DNA of 64,000 nt from Methylobacterium sp. (GCA_020252645.1 JADCCN010000004.1:1-64000), one strand, 5' to 3'; counted from the first letter of the stretch, positions 1-10,950 are shown. Made by a program: numbers and translations. Notes: generated from the letters alone by a model not told the origin.

Positions 1-43
1 GATCTGGAATGGCGCGCTGGTTCTGCTGCGCGGCAGGCAGGAC

Positions 44-147
44 TAGAGCATGCTGTGAAAAAGTGGAATCCGGTTTTTCACAAAAAAGCATGCGATGATA
101 ATAAGAGAAGAGCATGATGTGCTTCCGTCTGAACACATCATGCTCTA
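44..147 (+). repeat. 104-bp two-hairpin TAGAGC element, copy A
   Basis: First of six copies in the window. It begins TAGAGCATGCTGTG and ends CACATCATGCTCTA, so the ends are inverted repeats flanked by TA. The left half folds by pairing TGTGAAAAA with TTTTTCACA. The right half folds by pairing GAGCATGATGTG with CACATCATGCTC. It ends 4 bases beyond the mutS stop codon, so it lies directly downstream of mutS and may act as a transcript 3' end. It has no coding capacity and fits a MITE-like or REP-like element. Confidence 0.9.
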
Positions 148-151
148 AGCT

Positions 152-2863
152 TCACTTCCGCTTGAGCAACGCCTTCAGGCGATAAAGCGCCTCATGCGCC
201 TCGCGCGGGCTCATCTCATCGGGATTAAGCGCCAGGATCGCCTCGAGGACAGGGTCTGGGCCAGCCACCGGCGGAGGCGGCGGGTTCTGTGCCACATGGA
301 AAAGCGGCAGATCATCCATGCCGCCGAGGCGGGGCCGTGCACGATCCGCCTTCTCAAGCTCCGCCAGGATGCCGCCGGCCCGCGCCACGACGGAGGGCGG
401 AAGCCCCGCGAGTTTCGCCACCTGGATGCCGTAGGAGCGATCCGCCGCGCCGGAAATCACCTCGTGCAGGAAGATGACATCGCCCTTGTAGGTCGTGACC
501 TTCATCGTCACCGGGGCGAGGCGCGGAAGGCGGGTTCCGAGCGCGGTGAGTTCATGAAAATGCGTCGCGAAAAGCGCGCGGCATCGGTTCTGTTCGTGCA
601 GGTGCTCGATCGCCGCCCAGGCGATGGAAAGGCCATCATAGGTGGCGGTGCCGCGCCCGATCTCATCGAGGATCACCAGCGCGCGCGGGCCCGACTGGTT
701 GAGGATCGCCGCCGTTTCGACCATCTCGACCATGAAGGTCGAACGGCCACGCGCGAGATCATCGGCGGCGCCGACGCGGGAGAAAAGCCGGTCCACGAGG
801 CCGATGCGCGCGCTTTGCGCCGGCACGAAGCTTCCCATCTGCGCGAGGATCGCGATCAGCGCATTCTGGCGCAGATAGGTCGATTTGCCGGCCATGTTCG
901 CGCCGGTGACGAGCAGGATGCGCCCGCCCTTCTCGCTGCCTGAGAGATCGCAAGGGTTGGCGATGAAGCTCTCGCCCGCCTTTCGCAAGGCCGCCTCGAC
1001 AACCGGATGGCGGCCGCCCGCGATCTCGAAATCAAGCCCTTCGGTGATGACGGGTCGCGCGTAATTCTCCCGTTCCGCCAGCTCCGCGAGGCTTGCGAGG
1101 CAATCGAGTTGCGCAAGTGCTTCCGCGACACGGCGCAGGGGTTTCTCCTCGGCCAGAAGGGCTGTGGCGAAAGCCTCGAAATGGCGCAATTCGCATTTCA
1201 GCGCCCGATCCGAGGCTTCGAGGATCTTGCGCTCCAGCCCGCCGAGTTCCGTGGTGGAAAAGCGCATCGTGCCGGCCATGGTCTGGCGATGGACGAACTG
1301 GCCCTGATGCGGCGGCTGGAGCAGCCTTTCGCCCACCGCCTGCGGCACCTCGATGAAATAACCCAGCTGGTTATTGTGCTTGATGCGCAACATGCGCGCA
1401 TCCACGCTTTGCGCGTAGCGCGCCTGCAATTCCGCGATCACCTGCCGGCTGTCGGTTTTCAGGGCGAGGCATTCATCGAGTTCGGGGTCGAATCCGGCGC
1501 GGATGAAGCCGCCGTCGCGCCGCACGAGCGGCACATCCTCCGCAAGCCCGGCCATCACGCGGCGGCCGGGCGCGGCGGGTGCCCGCGAGAGCGCCTCGCG
1601 CGCATCGGCGATGAGCGCCGGCGACTCGGCGGGAAGCGCGCTCGCCAGTTCCGCCGCTGCGAGAATGGCGCGGGCGATGGCCTGAAGATCGCGCGGGCCG
1701 GCGCGATCCAGCGCGAGGCGGGTCAGCGAACGCAGGAGGTCCGGCGCCTCGCCAAGCGAAGCCCGCAGGGCGCGTCGCCGATCGGAATTTTCGATCAGGA
1801 AACCGATGGCTTCCTGCCGCGCCTCGATCACCGCGCGAGAGAGGATCGGTGCCCCGAGCCATTGCGCGAGGAGGCGCCCGCCGGCCGCCGTCACCGTCCG
1901 GTCGATGGTCGCAAGCAGGCTGCCCGCGCGCTCGCCCGAGAGCGTTCGCGTCAGTTCGAGATTGAGGCGCGTCGCGGCATCGATCGCCATGGTCTCGGCG
2001 GAGGCGCGCCGGCGCGGCGCCATCAGCGGCGCGCGCTGGCCGAGCTGCGTGCGGTCCAGATAGGCGATCAGCGCCCCGAGCGCCGCAACTTCCGGCCGGG
2101 AGAAGCCGCCGAAGGCATCGAGCGTGGCCACACCGAAGTAATCCAGCAATCGCCGCTCGGCCGAAGCCGGGTCGAACCCGTCACGCGCCTGCCGGGTGAT
2201 GGCGAAACCGGGATTGCGCCAGAAAGCGCCGAGGTTTTTCTCTTCCAGCAGAGTATCGGGCACAAGCATCTCGCGCGGGTCGAGCCGGGCGATTTCGCCG
2301 GCAAGATCGGCTTCGCCCACGCAACCCACCACGAATTCGCCGGTGGAGAGATCAACCGCGGCCAGCGCGTATTCCCATTGCTCTTCGCCGGTTTTCTGGC
2401 GGGCGATGGCGGTGAGCAGGCTTGCGCGGCGGGCATCGAGCAGCCCCTCTTCCGTAATCGTGCCGGGCGTGACGATGCGCACGACATCGCGCCGCACCAC
2501 GGCCTTGGAGCCGCGCTTCCTTGCCTCCGCCGGGTCTTCCAGCTGCTCGCAGATCGCCACGCGATGGCCCGCGGCGATGAGGCGGTGCAGATATTCATCG
2601 GAACGCGTGACGGGAACGCCGCACATCGGGATATCCTCGCCCGCATGCCTGCCACGCTTGGTGAGCATGATGCCGAGCGTGCGCGATGCGATTTCCGCAT
2701 CGCGGAAGAACAGCTCGTAGAAATCCCCCATGCGGTAGAAGAGCAGGCAATCCGGGTTCGCGGCCTTGATCTCGATATATTGCGCCATGGAGGGCGTCGC
2801 GTTCGGGTCGCGCGGCGGGGCCTCGTAGGGCTCCTGCGGGGGATCGAAAGCGGGGTCGCGCAT
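152..2863 (-). CDS. mutS: DNA mismatch repair protein MutS
   Basis: MutS recognises base mismatches and small loops and starts methyl-independent or MutL-dependent repair in the cytoplasm. The 903-residue product has the N-terminal mismatch-binding motif with the Phe-x-Glu wedge (MGDFYELF, about residue 45), the connector, core and clamp regions, and a C-terminal ATPase with Walker [10 protein letters not shown] near residue 650, Walker [11 protein letters not shown] and the [10 protein letters not shown]-type signature. A short helix-turn-helix dimer region closes the protein. The start at 2863 (MRDPAFDPP) is preferred; an in-frame ATG at 2788 (MAQYIEIK) is the alternative. The open frame continues upstream to 5629, but that part is antisense to the malic enzyme gene and is not coding. 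It is transcribed divergently from maeB. Confidence 0.97.
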   Translation of the reverse strand: MRDPAFDPPQEPYEAPPRDPNATPSMAQYIEIKAANPDCLLFYRMGDFYELFFRDAEIASRTLGIMLTKRGRHAGEDIPMCGVPVTRSDEYLHRLIAAGHRVAICEQLEDPAEARKRGSKAVVRRDVVRIVTPGTITEEGLLDARRASLLTAIARQKTGEEQWEYALAAVDLSTGEFVVGCVGEADLAGEIARLDPREMLVPDTLLEEKNLGAFWRNPGFAITRQARDGFDPASAERRLLDYFGVATLDAFGGFSRPEVAALGALIAYLDRTQLGQRAPLMAPRRRASAETMAIDAATRLNLELTRTLSGERAGSLLATIDRTVTAAGGRLLAQWLGAPILSRAVIEARQEAIGFLIENSDRRRALRASLGEAPDLLRSLTRLALDRAGPRDLQAIARAILAAAELASALPAESPALIADAREALSRAPAAPGRRVMAGLAEDVPLVRRDGGFIRAGFDPELDECLALKTDSRQVIAELQARYAQSVDARMLRIKHNNQLGYFIEVPQAVGERLLQPPHQGQFVHRQTMAGTMRFSTTELGGLERKILEASDRALKCELRHFEAFATALLAEEKPLRRVAEALAQLDCLASLAELAERENYARPVITEGLDFEIAGGRHPVVEAALRKAGESFIANPCDLSGSEKGGRILLVTGANMAGKSTYLRQNALIAILAQMGSFVPAQSARIGLVDRLFSRVGAADDLARGRSTFMVEMVETAAILNQSGPRALVILDEIGRGTATYDGLSIAWAAIEHLHEQNRCRALFATHFHELTALGTRLPRLAPVTMKVTTYKGDVIFLHEVISGAADRSYGIQVAKLAGLPPSVVARAGGILAELEKADRARPRLGGMDDLPLFHVAQNPPPPPVAGPDPVLEAILALNPDEMSPREAHEALYRLKALLKRK

Positions 2864-3058
2864 CGCAAACGGGCTCTTGGGAAAGGCGTCCTGACACTTT
2901 GGCCTAGCATGTCCGGGGAAATCCACGAAAGTCCGATGCGAATGTTCGATTGCCCCTGGCTTGAGCCTTGGGGATAACCTTCGTAAGGGTGGAGGTCCGG
3001 CAGCATGCCGGCCGGCTGCGAGGGACAGCCGGGCCCGAAAGACAAGAGAGAAAAGACG

Positions 3059-5344
3059 ATGCCCGGCGAATTCGACAAGCGCCCCCACACGCGCCCCACC
3101 TTCACCGACCAGGAAGCGCTGGATTTTCACGCGCGCGGCAAGCCGGGGAAGCTTGAAATCGTTCCAACCAAGCCGATGGCGACGCAGCGCGATCTGTCGC
3201 TCGCCTATTCGCCCGGCGTGGCGGTGCCTGTGAAGGCCATCGCCGCCGACCCCGCCACGGCCTATGATTACACCGCGCGCGGCAACATGGTCGCGGTGAT
3301 CTCGAACGGCACGGCCATCCTCGGCCTCGGCAATCTCGGCGCGCTTGCTTCCAAACCGGTGATGGAAGGCAAGAGCGTGCTCTTCAAGCGCTTTGCCGAC
3401 ATCGATTCGATCGATCTCGAGGTCGATACCGAGGATGCCGACGCCTTCATCAACGCCGTGCGTTACCTCGGCCCTTCCTTCGGCGGCATCAATCTCGAGG
3501 ATATCAAGGCGCCGGAATGCTTCATCATCGAGCAGCGCCTCAAGGAATTGATGGATATCCCCGTCTTCCATGACGACCAGCACGGCACGGCGATCATCGC
3601 GGCGGCGGGTCTGCTCAATGCGCTGGAGATCACCGGACGCGATATCCACTCGACTCGCCTCGTGGTGAATGGCGCGGGCGCGGCGGGCATTGCCTGCGTG
3701 GAGTTGCTGAAGGCCATGGGCTTCAAGCCCGAGAACGTCATGCTCTGCGACACGAAGGGCGTGATCTACCAGGGCCGCACCGAGGGCATGAACCAGTGGA
3801 AGAGCGCCCATGCCGTGCCCAGCAAGTCGCGCAGCCTTGCCGATGCGATGAAGGGTGCGGATGCCTTTTTCGGCCTCTCGCAGAAAGGGGCGCTCACGAA
3901 GGAGATGGTCGCCTCCATGGCGGACAACCCCATCATCTTCGCCATGGCGAACCCCGACCCGGAAATCCTGCCGGAAGAAGTGGCCGCCATCCGCCAGGAT
4001 GCGATCATGGCCACGGGCCGTTCGGATTATCCGAACCAGGTCAACAACGTGCTGGGCTTCCCCTATCTCTTCCGCGGCGCGCTCGATGTGCAGGCGAGCG
4101 CCATCACCATGGAAATGAAGATCGCCGCCGCCGAGGCCCTCGCGCAGCTCGCGCGGGAGGATGTGCCGGATGAGGTGGCCGCCGCCTATGCCGGCTCCCG
4201 CCCCCGCTTCGGGCGCGATTACATCATCCCCGTGCCGTTCGATCCCCGCCTCATGGCGCGCATCTCGAGCGCGGTGGCCGTTGCAGCCATGGAAACCGGT
4301 GTGGCCCGCAAGCCGCTGAAGAGCCGGCAGGATTACGAGCGCGCGCTTTCCGCCCGCCGCGATCCGGTGGCCGGGGTGCTCGCGCGCGTCTTCGAACAGG
4401 TGCGCCGCCGCCCGAAGCGCGTGGTCTTCGCGGAAGGCGAGGAGGAAGCGGTGATGCGCGCCGCCGTGAGCTTCGTCACGCAGGATCTCGGCACGGCCAT
4501 CCTCGTGGGGCGCGAGGATCGCATCCAGCAGACGGCTGCCGCCAATGGCATCGACCTCAAGGAGGGCATCGAGATCCACAATGCGCGGCTCTCCACGCGC
4601 AATGCGGCCTATACGCAGTTCCTCTATGAAAAACTGCAGCGCAACGGCTATCTGCAGCGCGATTGCCAGCGCCTGATCAACAATGACCGCAACACTTTCG
4701 CCGCTTCCATGGTGGCATTGGGCGATGCCGATGCGATGGTGACGGGCGTGACGCGCAACTACTCCGCCGCGCTCTCGGAAATCCGCCGCGTGGTTTCCGA
4801 CAAGCCCGGCCACCGCGCCATCGGCGTGAGCCTCGTGATCGCGCGCGGGCGCACCGTGATGGTCGCGGATACGGCGATCCATGAAATGCCCACGGCGGAG
4901 GAACTCGCGGATATCGCGGTGGAAGCCGCCGGCGCCGCCCGCCGGCTCGGCTCCATTCCGCGCGTGGCCCTTCTCGCCTTCTCGACCTTCGGCAATCCGG
5001 AATCCGAGCGCTCCGAACGCGTGCGCGAGGCGGTGCAGATCCTCGATCGCCGCCGTGTCGATTTCGAATATGACGGCGAGATGGGCGCCGATGTGGCGCT
5101 GAACCCGGAGATCATGGCGGCCTATCCGTTCTGCCGGCTCTCCGGTCCGGCAAATGTGCTCGTCATGCCGGCCTTCCACTCCGCGGCCATCGCGACGAAG
5201 ATGCTGCAGGAACTCGGCGGCTCCACGGTCATCGGTCCGCTCATCATCGGGCTGGATCGTGCGGTGCAGATCGCGCCGATCAATGTGCGCGACAGCGACC
5301 TCGTGAACATGGCGACGCTGGCGGCCTTCGGCATCGGCGGCTGA
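3059..5344 (+). CDS. maeB: NADP-dependent malic enzyme with phosphotransacetylase-like C-terminal domain
   Basis: Catalyses oxidative decarboxylation of malate to pyruvate with NADP. The 761-residue length is that of the large bacterial MaeB type. The N-terminal half carries the malic enzyme core (SLAYSPGVA; the DDQHGTA catalytic segment; the dinucleotide fold [11 protein letters not shown]), and roughly the last 330 residues form a phosphotransacetylase-like domain ([16 protein letters not shown] and [15 protein letters not shown]), usually regulatory rather than catalytic. The start at 3059 (MPGEFDKRP) is preferred because it follows a purine-rich GAGAGAAAAG stretch; a longer frame opens at 3005. 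The TGA stop overlaps the hrpB start by one base, so the two genes are probably cotranscribed. Confidence 0.96.
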   Translation: MPGEFDKRPHTRPTFTDQEALDFHARGKPGKLEIVPTKPMATQRDLSLAYSPGVAVPVKAIAADPATAYDYTARGNMVAVISNGTAILGLGNLGALASKPVMEGKSVLFKRFADIDSIDLEVDTEDADAFINAVRYLGPSFGGINLEDIKAPECFIIEQRLKELMDIPVFHDDQHGTAIIAAAGLLNALEITGRDIHSTRLVVNGAGAAGIACVELLKAMGFKPENVMLCDTKGVIYQGRTEGMNQWKSAHAVPSKSRSLADAMKGADAFFGLSQKGALTKEMVASMADNPIIFAMANPDPEILPEEVAAIRQDAIMATGRSDYPNQVNNVLGFPYLFRGALDVQASAITMEMKIAAAEALAQLAREDVPDEVAAAYAGSRPRFGRDYIIPVPFDPRLMARISSAVAVAAMETGVARKPLKSRQDYERALSARRDPVAGVLARVFEQVRRRPKRVVFAEGEEEAVMRAAVSFVTQDLGTAILVGREDRIQQTAAANGIDLKEGIEIHNARLSTRNAAYTQFLYEKLQRNGYLQRDCQRLINNDRNTFAASMVALGDADAMVTGVTRNYSAALSEIRRVVSDKPGHRAIGVSLVIARGRTVMVADTAIHEMPTAEELADIAVEAAGAARRLGSIPRVALLAFSTFGNPESERSERVREAVQILDRRRVDFEYDGEMGADVALNPEIMAAYPFCRLSGPANVLVMPAFHSAAIATKMLQELGGSTVIGPLIIGLDRAVQIAPINVRDSDLVNMATLAAFGIGG

Positions 5345-7818
5345 TGAGCCCGCGCTTCGAGGCGCTGCCCATCGAGGAGGCGCTGCCGGGTTTGCGGCAG
5401 GCGCTTCTGAACGGCAACCGCGCGCTGCTCGTCGCCCCGCCCGGGGCGGGCAAGACGACGCGCGTGCCGCTCGACCTTCTCGAAGCGCCCTGGCGCGGGG
5501 ATGGCACGATCCTGGTGCTCGAACCGCGCCGCATCGCGGCGCGGGGGGCGGCCAGCCGCATGGCGAGCCTGCTGGGCGAAAATCTCGGCGAAACCGTGGG
5601 CCTGCGCACCCGTTTCGAGAGTAAATCAAGCGTAAAAACCCGCATTCTCGTGGTTACCGAGGGTGTTTTCGCCCGCATGGCGGTGGATGATCCGGATTTG
5701 CCGGGCCTCGCCGCCGTGCTCTTCGACGAGTTTCATGAGCGCTCGCTCGATGCCGATTTCGGCCTCGCTCTGGCGCTCGAATCGCAAGGCGCGCTCAGGC
5801 CCGATCTCCGGCTCCTCGTGATGTCCGCGACACTGGATGACCAGCGCCTCTCGGCCCTGCTGGGTGATGCGCCGGTCATCCGCTCCGAGGGTCGCACATT
5901 TCCCATCGAGACGCGCTACCTCGGTCGCGACGCGACCAGGCGCATCGAGGAGCAGGTGGCGGGCGCGATCCTCGCGGCCTTGCGCGGCGAGCGCGGCTCC
6001 ATCCTCGCCTTCCTGCCGGGCCAGGGCGAGATCGAGTGGGTCGCGCGCCTGCTGGAAGAGGCGAAACTCCCGGCCGATACCGATCTCTGCCCGCTCTTTG
6101 GCGCGCTGGATTTCGCAAGACAGGATGCCGCGATCCGCCCTGCGCCGGCCGGGCGTCGCAAGATCGTGCTGGCAACGAGCATTGCCGAGACCTCGCTCAC
6201 CATCGAAGGCGTGCGGATCATCGTCGATTCCGGCCTTGCTCGCGTGCCGCGCCATGAGCCCGATCTCGGCCTCTCGCGGCTCGAAACCGTGCGTGTCTCG
6301 CGTGCTTCCGCCGATCAAAGGCGGGGCCGCGCGGGGCGCACCGAGCCAGGGCTGGCGATCCGGCTCTGGGATGAGGCGCAGGATCAGGGCCTGCTGCCTT
6401 TCAACCGCCCGGAAATCCTCGAGGCCGATCTCTCACGCTTCCGGCTCGATTGCGCGGGTGCGGGGATCGCCGATCCCGCAAGCCTCACGCTGCTCGATCC
6501 GCCGCCGAAAACGGCGTTGCGGGAGGCGACGAAACTCCTCGCGGAACTCGGCGCTTTGGATGAGGCGGGCCGCCTCACCGTGCGCGGCCGGCATTTGCGC
6601 GAATTGCCGCTGGAGCCGCGGCTTTCCGCCCTCGTGCTCGAAAGCGCACGGCGCGGGCAGGCGGAGGAGGGCGCGCTCCTTGCCGCGCTCATTTCCGAAC
6701 GCGGCCTTGGCGGCAATGTCAGCGATGCCGCGAGCCGGCTCGAACGCTTCCGCTCCGAACCGAGCCCCAGGGCGCGGGCCGCGCGCAGCCTGGCGCTCCG
6801 CTGGGCCGAGCGGGCCAGAAAGCTGGAACCCGCGCGCGGAGCAGATGCCGTGCTTTCCGCCGGCGCGCTGCTGGCGCTCGCCTTCCCCGATCGCGTAGGC
6901 AAGGCGCGTGGCAATGGCGCGGTCTTGCTTTCCAATGGTCGGCAGGCGCAGCTCGACGCCACCGATCCGCTGGCAAAGGCGGGCTATCTCGTCGCGGCCG
7001 ATCTCACCGGCACGGCGGCGCGGGCGCGGATCACGCTCGGTGCGGAGCTGTCCCGCGCGGAGATCGATGCCGTGCTCGGCCATCTCATTGAGACGCGGGA
7101 CGTGACGCGCTTCGAACCGGGTGCAGGTGCCTTGCGCCGGCGGCGCGAGACGCGTCTTGATGCCCTGTTGCTCGATTCCGCGACGCTTTCCGTGGCGGCG
7201 ACGCCAGAGAATGCGAGCGTGCTCGCCGAAGCCGCGGCCCAGGCGGGAATCGATCGCCTCGGCTGGAGCAGGACGCAGAACCAGTTGCGCGCCCGCGTCA
7301 GCTTCCTGCGGCAGGCGGGGCAGACGGATTGGCCGGATCTCTCGGATGCGGCTTTGGCCGAAGCTGTCGGCGAATGGCTCGCGCCCTTCCTGCCGGGCAA
7401 GACGACACTCAACCAGATCGATGCCGAAACACTGGGCACAGCGCTCGATGCGCTGATCCCGTGGTCGGCGCGCCAGCGGCTGGAAGCCGAAGCGCCGACG
7501 CATTTCACCGCGCCCACGGGAAACAGCCACGCCATCGCCTATGACGGCGAGAACGCGCCGATGCTTTCCATCCGCGTGCAGGAGCTCTTCGGCCTGAAGC
7601 AGCATCCGGCCATCGCGGGAGGGCGCCTGCCGCTGACGCTGGAACTGCTCTCGCCCGCGCATCGGCCGATCCAGATCACGAAGGATTTGCCGCGCTTCTG
7701 GGCGGGTTCATGGGCGGATGTGCGCAACGACATGCGCGGCCGCTACCCCAGGCATGTCTGGCCGGATGACCCGGCCAATGCCGCGCCTACCGCGCGGGCG
7801 AAGCCTCGCGGAACTTGA
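5344..7818 (+). CDS. hrpB: ATP-dependent RNA helicase HrpB
   Basis: DEAH-box superfamily 2 helicase of the HrpB family, a cytoplasmic protein whose exact substrate is poorly known. The 824 residues give Walker A (APPGAGKTT, about residue 38), the DEAH-equivalent box as DEFHER, motif III SAT, the helicase C domain with [12 protein letters not shown], an HA2 domain, and the HrpB C-terminal domain ending near [26 protein letters not shown]. The start overlaps the maeB stop (TGATG). The last residues (AKPRGT) and the TGA stop are supplied by the first unit of the downstream tandem array, so the native 3' end has been overwritten or extended by the repeat. Confidence 0.96.
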   Translation: MSPRFEALPIEEALPGLRQALLNGNRALLVAPPGAGKTTRVPLDLLEAPWRGDGTILVLEPRRIAARGAASRMASLLGENLGETVGLRTRFESKSSVKTRILVVTEGVFARMAVDDPDLPGLAAVLFDEFHERSLDADFGLALALESQGALRPDLRLLVMSATLDDQRLSALLGDAPVIRSEGRTFPIETRYLGRDATRRIEEQVAGAILAALRGERGSILAFLPGQGEIEWVARLLEEAKLPADTDLCPLFGALDFARQDAAIRPAPAGRRKIVLATSIAETSLTIEGVRIIVDSGLARVPRHEPDLGLSRLETVRVSRASADQRRGRAGRTEPGLAIRLWDEAQDQGLLPFNRPEILEADLSRFRLDCAGAGIADPASLTLLDPPPKTALREATKLLAELGALDEAGRLTVRGRHLRELPLEPRLSALVLESARRGQAEEGALLAALISERGLGGNVSDAASRLERFRSEPSPRARAARSLALRWAERARKLEPARGADAVLSAGALLALAFPDRVGKARGNGAVLLSNGRQAQLDATDPLAKAGYLVAADLTGTAARARITLGAELSRAEIDAVLGHLIETRDVTRFEPGAGALRRRRETRLDALLLDSATLSVAATPENASVLAEAAAQAGIDRLGWSRTQNQLRARVSFLRQAGQTDWPDLSDAALAEAVGEWLAPFLPGKTTLNQIDAETLGTALDALIPWSARQRLEAEAPTHFTAPTGNSHAIAYDGENAPMLSIRVQELFGLKQHPAIAGGRLPLTLELLSPAHRPIQITKDLPRFWAGSWADVRNDMRGRYPRHVWPDDPANAAPTARAKPRGT

Positions 7819-8191
7819 GAACCCGCGGGCGAAGCCTCGCGGAACTTGAGAACCCCGCGGGCGAAGCCTCGCGGAACTTGAAAAACCCGCGGGCGAAGCC
7901 TCGCGGAACTTGAGAACCCGCGGGCGAAGCCTCGCGGAACCTGAAGAACCCGCGGGCGAAGCCTCGCGGAACTTGAGAACCCGCGGGCGAAGCCTCGCGG
8001 AACTTGAGAACCCGCGGGCGAAGCCTCGCGGAACTTGAGAACCCACGGGCGAAGCCTCGCGGAACTTGAAAAACCCGCGGGCGAAGCCTCGCGGAACCTG
8101 AAGAACCCGCGGGCGAAGCCTCGCGGAACTTGAGAACCCGCGGGCGAAGCCTCGCGGAACTTGAGAATCCGCGGGCGAAGCCTCGCGGAAC
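7794..8191. repeat. 13-copy 31/32-bp tandem array between convergent genes
   Basis: Thirteen head-to-tail units share the core GCGAAGCCTCGCGGAAC, with core GAAG starts at 7800, 7831, 7863, 7895, 7926, 7958, 7989, 8020, 8051, 8083, 8115, 8146 and 8177. Spacing is 31 or 32. Units differ mainly in the linker (TTGAGAACCC, TTGAAAAACCC, CTGAAGAACCC). Each core has a small GCGA/TCGC dyad. The array fills the whole gap between the convergent hrpB and VWA genes, supplying the hrpB stop in unit 1 and abutting the VWA stop after unit 13. There is no spacer diversity, so it is not CRISPR. Confidence 0.97.
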
Positions 8192-9033
8192 TAGTTCCGT
8201 TCCCATTGCTGGCGCCACTGGCGTTCGCCCATGGTGCAATCGGTTTCGCCGCGCGCAGGGGTGGCCGTGATGTCGTTCTGCGTGGGGCTTGCGAGTTCAC
8301 GCAGGATCTTCTGCTTGATGGCCGGGGTGAACTGATCCTTCCCGGTGATCGTGAGCATGAAGGAGCCGGGACCGCCGATGACGCAATCACGGTAGTAATC
8401 GTCGAGATTATCCACGTCAAAGGGCGAGGACCAGCCGCGCTTGATGATGATGGGCAGGCCATTGATCACCACGCCCGCCTCCACGGCAGCATCGCGGGCG
8501 CGGGTCACGAGGCCGCCTTCATTATTCGGGCCATCCCCCGAAATGTCGATGACACGACGGATGGGCCGCACCTGCGCCTGCTTCAGGCGATCAATGCTGA
8601 ATTCGATTGCGGTGGTCACCGAGGTGCGGCGCGCCCGGCGAACCGGCGCCTCGCGCAGCTTCTGCACGAAGGCCTCGGCGCTGGCCTGATCCTCGATGAT
8701 CGACCAATCGGCGATCACATGACGCGTATTGACCCCAGCCCATTCGATGTAGGTGACGGCGACCCTGCCCACCATGCCCTTGCGGATGGCATCGAGAACC
8801 AATGGCGAAGTCAGCGCCTCGATATAGCCGGTGCGCTGCAGGTTGAGTTCGTCGAGATCCATCGAGAAGGAGATATCCACCGCGAGCACCAGCGCGACAT
8901 CCACATCCGGCCCGATATTGGGAAAGAGATCTGAATTTTGCGCGTTGGCGGGAGCATATCCGGCAAGGGCCAGAAACGCGGCGACACAGGCGAGCCGGGC
9001 GCAGCGCCCGAAGTCGGACAGCCAGCGGGACAT
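8191..9033 (-). CDS. Secreted VWA-like protein of the DUF1194 family
   Basis: A 280-residue protein with an N-terminal signal sequence (a hydrophobic run followed by ANA, cleavage near residue 31) and a single domain that starts DVALVLAVDISFSMD. That segment matches the metal-ion-dependent adhesion site of von Willebrand A domains (DxSxS). Later DISGDGPN and GLPI segments are typical of DUF1194. It is probably periplasmic; its partner is unknown. The ATG at 9033 is preferred over the adjacent in-frame TTG at 9036, with GGGAGGGG just upstream. The stop codon directly borders the 31-bp tandem array. An NlpC/P60 gene in the same direction lies just upstream. Confidence 0.88.
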   Translation of the reverse strand: MSRWLSDFGRCARLACVAAFLALAGYAPANAQNSDLFPNIGPDVDVALVLAVDISFSMDLDELNLQRTGYIEALTSPLVLDAIRKGMVGRVAVTYIEWAGVNTRHVIADWSIIEDQASAEAFVQKLREAPVRRARRTSVTTAIEFSIDRLKQAQVRPIRRVIDISGDGPNNEGGLVTRARDAAVEAGVVINGLPIIIKRGWSSPFDVDNLDDYYRDCVIGGPGSFMLTITGKDQFTPAIKQKILRELASPTQNDITATPARGETDCTMGERQWRQQWERN

Positions 9034-9097
9034 CAAGCCCCTCCCTGATTTACCCGGAGTGTCGCATGATTCCCATCGAGGTAAAGGCCCGGGACGA

Positions 9098-10003
9098 TCA
9101 CAACCCCGGGAGCGGCACTCGGCTTGCCGGTAACAGCCGCACCGAGCGAAGGCCCGGCCCCTGCTGCTCGATGCGCCGCAAAGCAGGGGTGATCGGCTCG
9201 GAAATAACCGTCATGGAGAAGGATGTGGCATGGATCATCTGCCCGTCCCCCTGGCTCAGCGCGACATGTCCGGGCCAGAACAACAGCGCGCCGCGCGGAA
9301 GCGTCGCGGGGTCGGCGGGCATATCAAGCCGGGAGCCGAGTTCGCGCTCCTGCATGTCACTGTCACGCGGGGCAACAATTCCGCAGGCGGAACAAACGGT
9401 TTGAACGAGGCCGGAACAATCGAGGCCGAGGCTCGATTTGCCTCCCCAGAGATAGGGCACGCCTAAAAATCGCTCCGCCTCGGAAACCGGATCATCCGGG
9501 CGTTCGGCCAGCGGGCGCAGGTGCTTCGCAAAGACATGCCCGAGCGGCGTGCGCAGAAAGACGGCTTCCTGCTCCAGCACGGCGATCTCCGCGTCATAAG
9601 GCAGGAACCCCAGGGGCGTCGCCTTCATGCTGGCGGCGGGGTAGAGAAAAGCGCGCAGATCGGCCACACGATGGGTCGCGGTCGGCAGCAGCGGGCCCAG
9701 GGCTTCTTCGGGACAATAGCCCACATAGCCGTCGCGCCGCGCCTGCCCCCAGGCAAAGCCGCAAGTGCGGTCATAGACATCGAAGATCTCTCCCGCGATC
9801 AATTCCGTCTCGAAACCGAGGCTCGTGTTCGGCGCCTTGCGGAGCGGCGCGCTGGAGGCGCGGATCTGCATGGGTTGCGGATCGGCATATCGCGGCGCGG
9901 AAACGATGTCGCGCAATGCATTTGCGGCGAGATCTTCGCGGAAGGCATGGCGACGGGGATCGAGGCTGGCGGAGGCGTGGCTGGCGGAAATGTGGCTCGA
10001 CAT
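9098..10003 (-). CDS. NlpC/P60 family C40 peptidase with SH3-like N-terminal region
   Basis: Predicted cell-wall endopeptidase of 301 residues cutting gamma-D-Glu to diaminoacid bonds in peptidoglycan peptides. The N-terminal two thirds resemble bacterial SH3-type domains (GEIFDVYDRTCGFAWGQ; RDGYVGYC). The C-terminal third is the C40 catalytic domain with Cys in GLDCSGLV, His in GHVALSQG and a further His in MIHAT. No signal peptide is obvious. I prefer the ATG at 10003 (MSSHISASHASASLDPRRHAF) over the one at 10051, because the latter lies in a dispersed repeat and the family usually begins just before the LDPRRHAFR segment. This type of gene often follows leucyl aminopeptidase directly; here a MarR gene and about 520 bp of repeats separate them. 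Confidence 0.9.
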   Translation of the reverse strand: MSSHISASHASASLDPRRHAFREDLAANALRDIVSAPRYADPQPMQIRASSAPLRKAPNTSLGFETELIAGEIFDVYDRTCGFAWGQARRDGYVGYCPEEALGPLLPTATHRVADLRAFLYPAASMKATPLGFLPYDAEIAVLEQEAVFLRTPLGHVFAKHLRPLAERPDDPVSEAERFLGVPYLWGGKSSLGLDCSGLVQTVCSACGIVAPRDSDMQERELGSRLDMPADPATLPRGALLFWPGHVALSQGDGQMIHATSFSMTVISEPITPALRRIEQQGPGLRSVRLLPASRVPLPGL

Positions 10004-10047
10004 GGCATACTCGGCAAAGCGGCAGGAGGCCAGGTGAGGCCGAAGAC

Positions 10048-10300
10048 TCATGAAGGGAGGCGATGTTGATGGTGTTTCGGCGAGAAAACATCCGCAAGAG
10101 ACGCTGAGAGCGGAGTTCTATCCGGCCAGGCGGACCTTCGCGAGGCAGTTTCACACCAAAACACCACCTTCGGCCCAACACCACCTTCGGCACGGTGAAT
10201 TTGGGCCATATGTCTCCGTCGGCTCATTGAAAATCGGACGATTTCCTTCGCAACCCACGAAAACATCTGATCAGCAGATTCACATCGCGTCAAAAAGCAA
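10048..10300. repeat. Dispersed ~250-bp spacer repeat, uninterrupted copy (R1)
   Basis: This stretch is closely related to 56622-57068. Shared blocks include AAACATCCGCAAGAGACGC versus AAACCTGCGCAAGGGACGC, the segment ending TTCGCGAGG, the CTTCGGCCCAACACCAC repeat unit (10168-10184) and ATGTCTCCGTCGGCTCATTG followed by AAAATCGGAC. It has no convincing gene. It differs from the second copy in lacking the 145-bp insertion and in having only one full and one partial 17-bp unit. Confidence 0.85.
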
Positions 10301-10325
10301 CCCTTCATTCATCTTTGCCCTGGGG

Positions 10326-10424
10326 CGTTTTTTCGATCAAGCGGATACCGGCTGATCGAAGAAAATACGATCAGTAACAAGAACTAAGAGCATCCGAGCT
10401 GATCCGGTCAGATCGGATATTCTA
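10326..10424. repeat. Degenerate member of the TAGAGC repeat family
   Basis: A diverged relative of the 106-bp family: TTTTTTCGATCAAGCGGATACCGG, written here in parts as a TCGATCAAG...CTGATCGA dyad, followed by GAAAATACGATC and the dyad GATCCGGTCAGATC. It joins end to end with the intact 106-bp copy at 10423 through a shared TCTAGAGC junction. No gene is seen in it. Confidence 0.6.
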
Positions 10425-10528
10425 GAGCGGTTGCCGATCTGACTGAACCAGATCGAGCGCCCTAAGCTCTTGATTTACCGAATTTTCTTTCGAAGGATCG
10501 GTATCCACTTCTTCGAAAAAATGCTCTA
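10423..10528 (+). repeat. 106-bp TAGAGCGG element, copy 1
   Basis: Begins TAGAGCGGTTGCCGATCTG and ends CGAAAAAATGCTCTA. A second copy of identical length lies at 13766-13871. Internal dyads include CCGATCTG.../CAGATCG and TTCTTTCGAA.../TTCTTCGAA. The right end supplies the TAG stop codon of the MarR gene that reads leftward into it. Confidence 0.85.
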
Positions 10529-10891
10529 GCGCAACGGGTTTTCCAGGGCCAGTTGCCCGCCACGCGCCACGATCAGATCGGCCATCTTGTCGAGAAAAAG
10601 AGAGCCGCGCACCGTGCGCTGGATGATGACATTGCGCCGGTCCGCCGGATCGCGGCGGCGGGATAACAGATCAAGATCGCCCATCGCGTCGAGCGCGCGC
10701 GTGATGACGGGCTTGGTGACACCCAGCTTCTGGGCGAGGCCGCGCACCGTATGCGGCGGCGGCTCCAGGTAGATCGTCAGCAGCACGACCATCTGACGAG
10801 CGGTCAAGTCCACTTCCGCGCCGCGGACCAGATCCAACCCGACATCATGCCAAAGCTTCAGCGCCTGCGTGGGGCGGAGCTTCATGCTCAT
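10526..10891 (-). CDS. MarR-family winged-helix transcriptional regulator
   Basis: A 121-residue DNA-binding protein. The recognisable core is LTARQMVVLLTIYLEPPPHTVRGLAQKLGVTKPVITRALDAMGDLDLLSRRRDPADRRNV, quoted here only as landmarks: the LTARQ helix, the VTKPVITRALDAM recognition helix, and the DPADRRNV wing typical of MarR. The start at 10891 (MSMKLRPTQ) is chosen over the upstream in-frame ATG at 10942 because the extra residues are basic and not family-like. Its stop codon (TAG at 10528-10526) is the terminal TAG of a 106-bp repeat, so the original C-terminus may have been altered. A perfect 12-bp palindrome sits about 60 bp upstream. Confidence 0.85.
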   Translation of the reverse strand: MSMKLRPTQALKLWHDVGLDLVRGAEVDLTARQMVVLLTIYLEPPPHTVRGLAQKLGVTKPVITRALDAMGDLDLLSRRRDPADRRNVIIQRTVRGSLFLDKMADLIVARGGQLALENPLR

Positions 10892-10950
10892 CAAGGCTTC
10901 CCTGCCCTTCTGACATCGCTTCAACCGCGATCCTGCGACCATTTCAAGTT

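Noticed and set aside
2864-5629. N-terminal 920-codon extension of the mutS reading frame
   Set aside because: It is entirely antisense to maeB, which has full domain evidence; the extension is rich in His, Arg and Gly, typical of an antisense frame in GC-rich DNA.
7794-8191. CRISPR array
   Set aside because: Units are contiguous and nearly identical, with no unique spacers and no cas genes.
7743-8462. Leftward open frames encoding [19 protein letters not shown]-type repeats
   Set aside because: They are translations of the 31-bp tandem array; different frames all stay open because the unit has no stop, so this is not evidence of a repeat protein.
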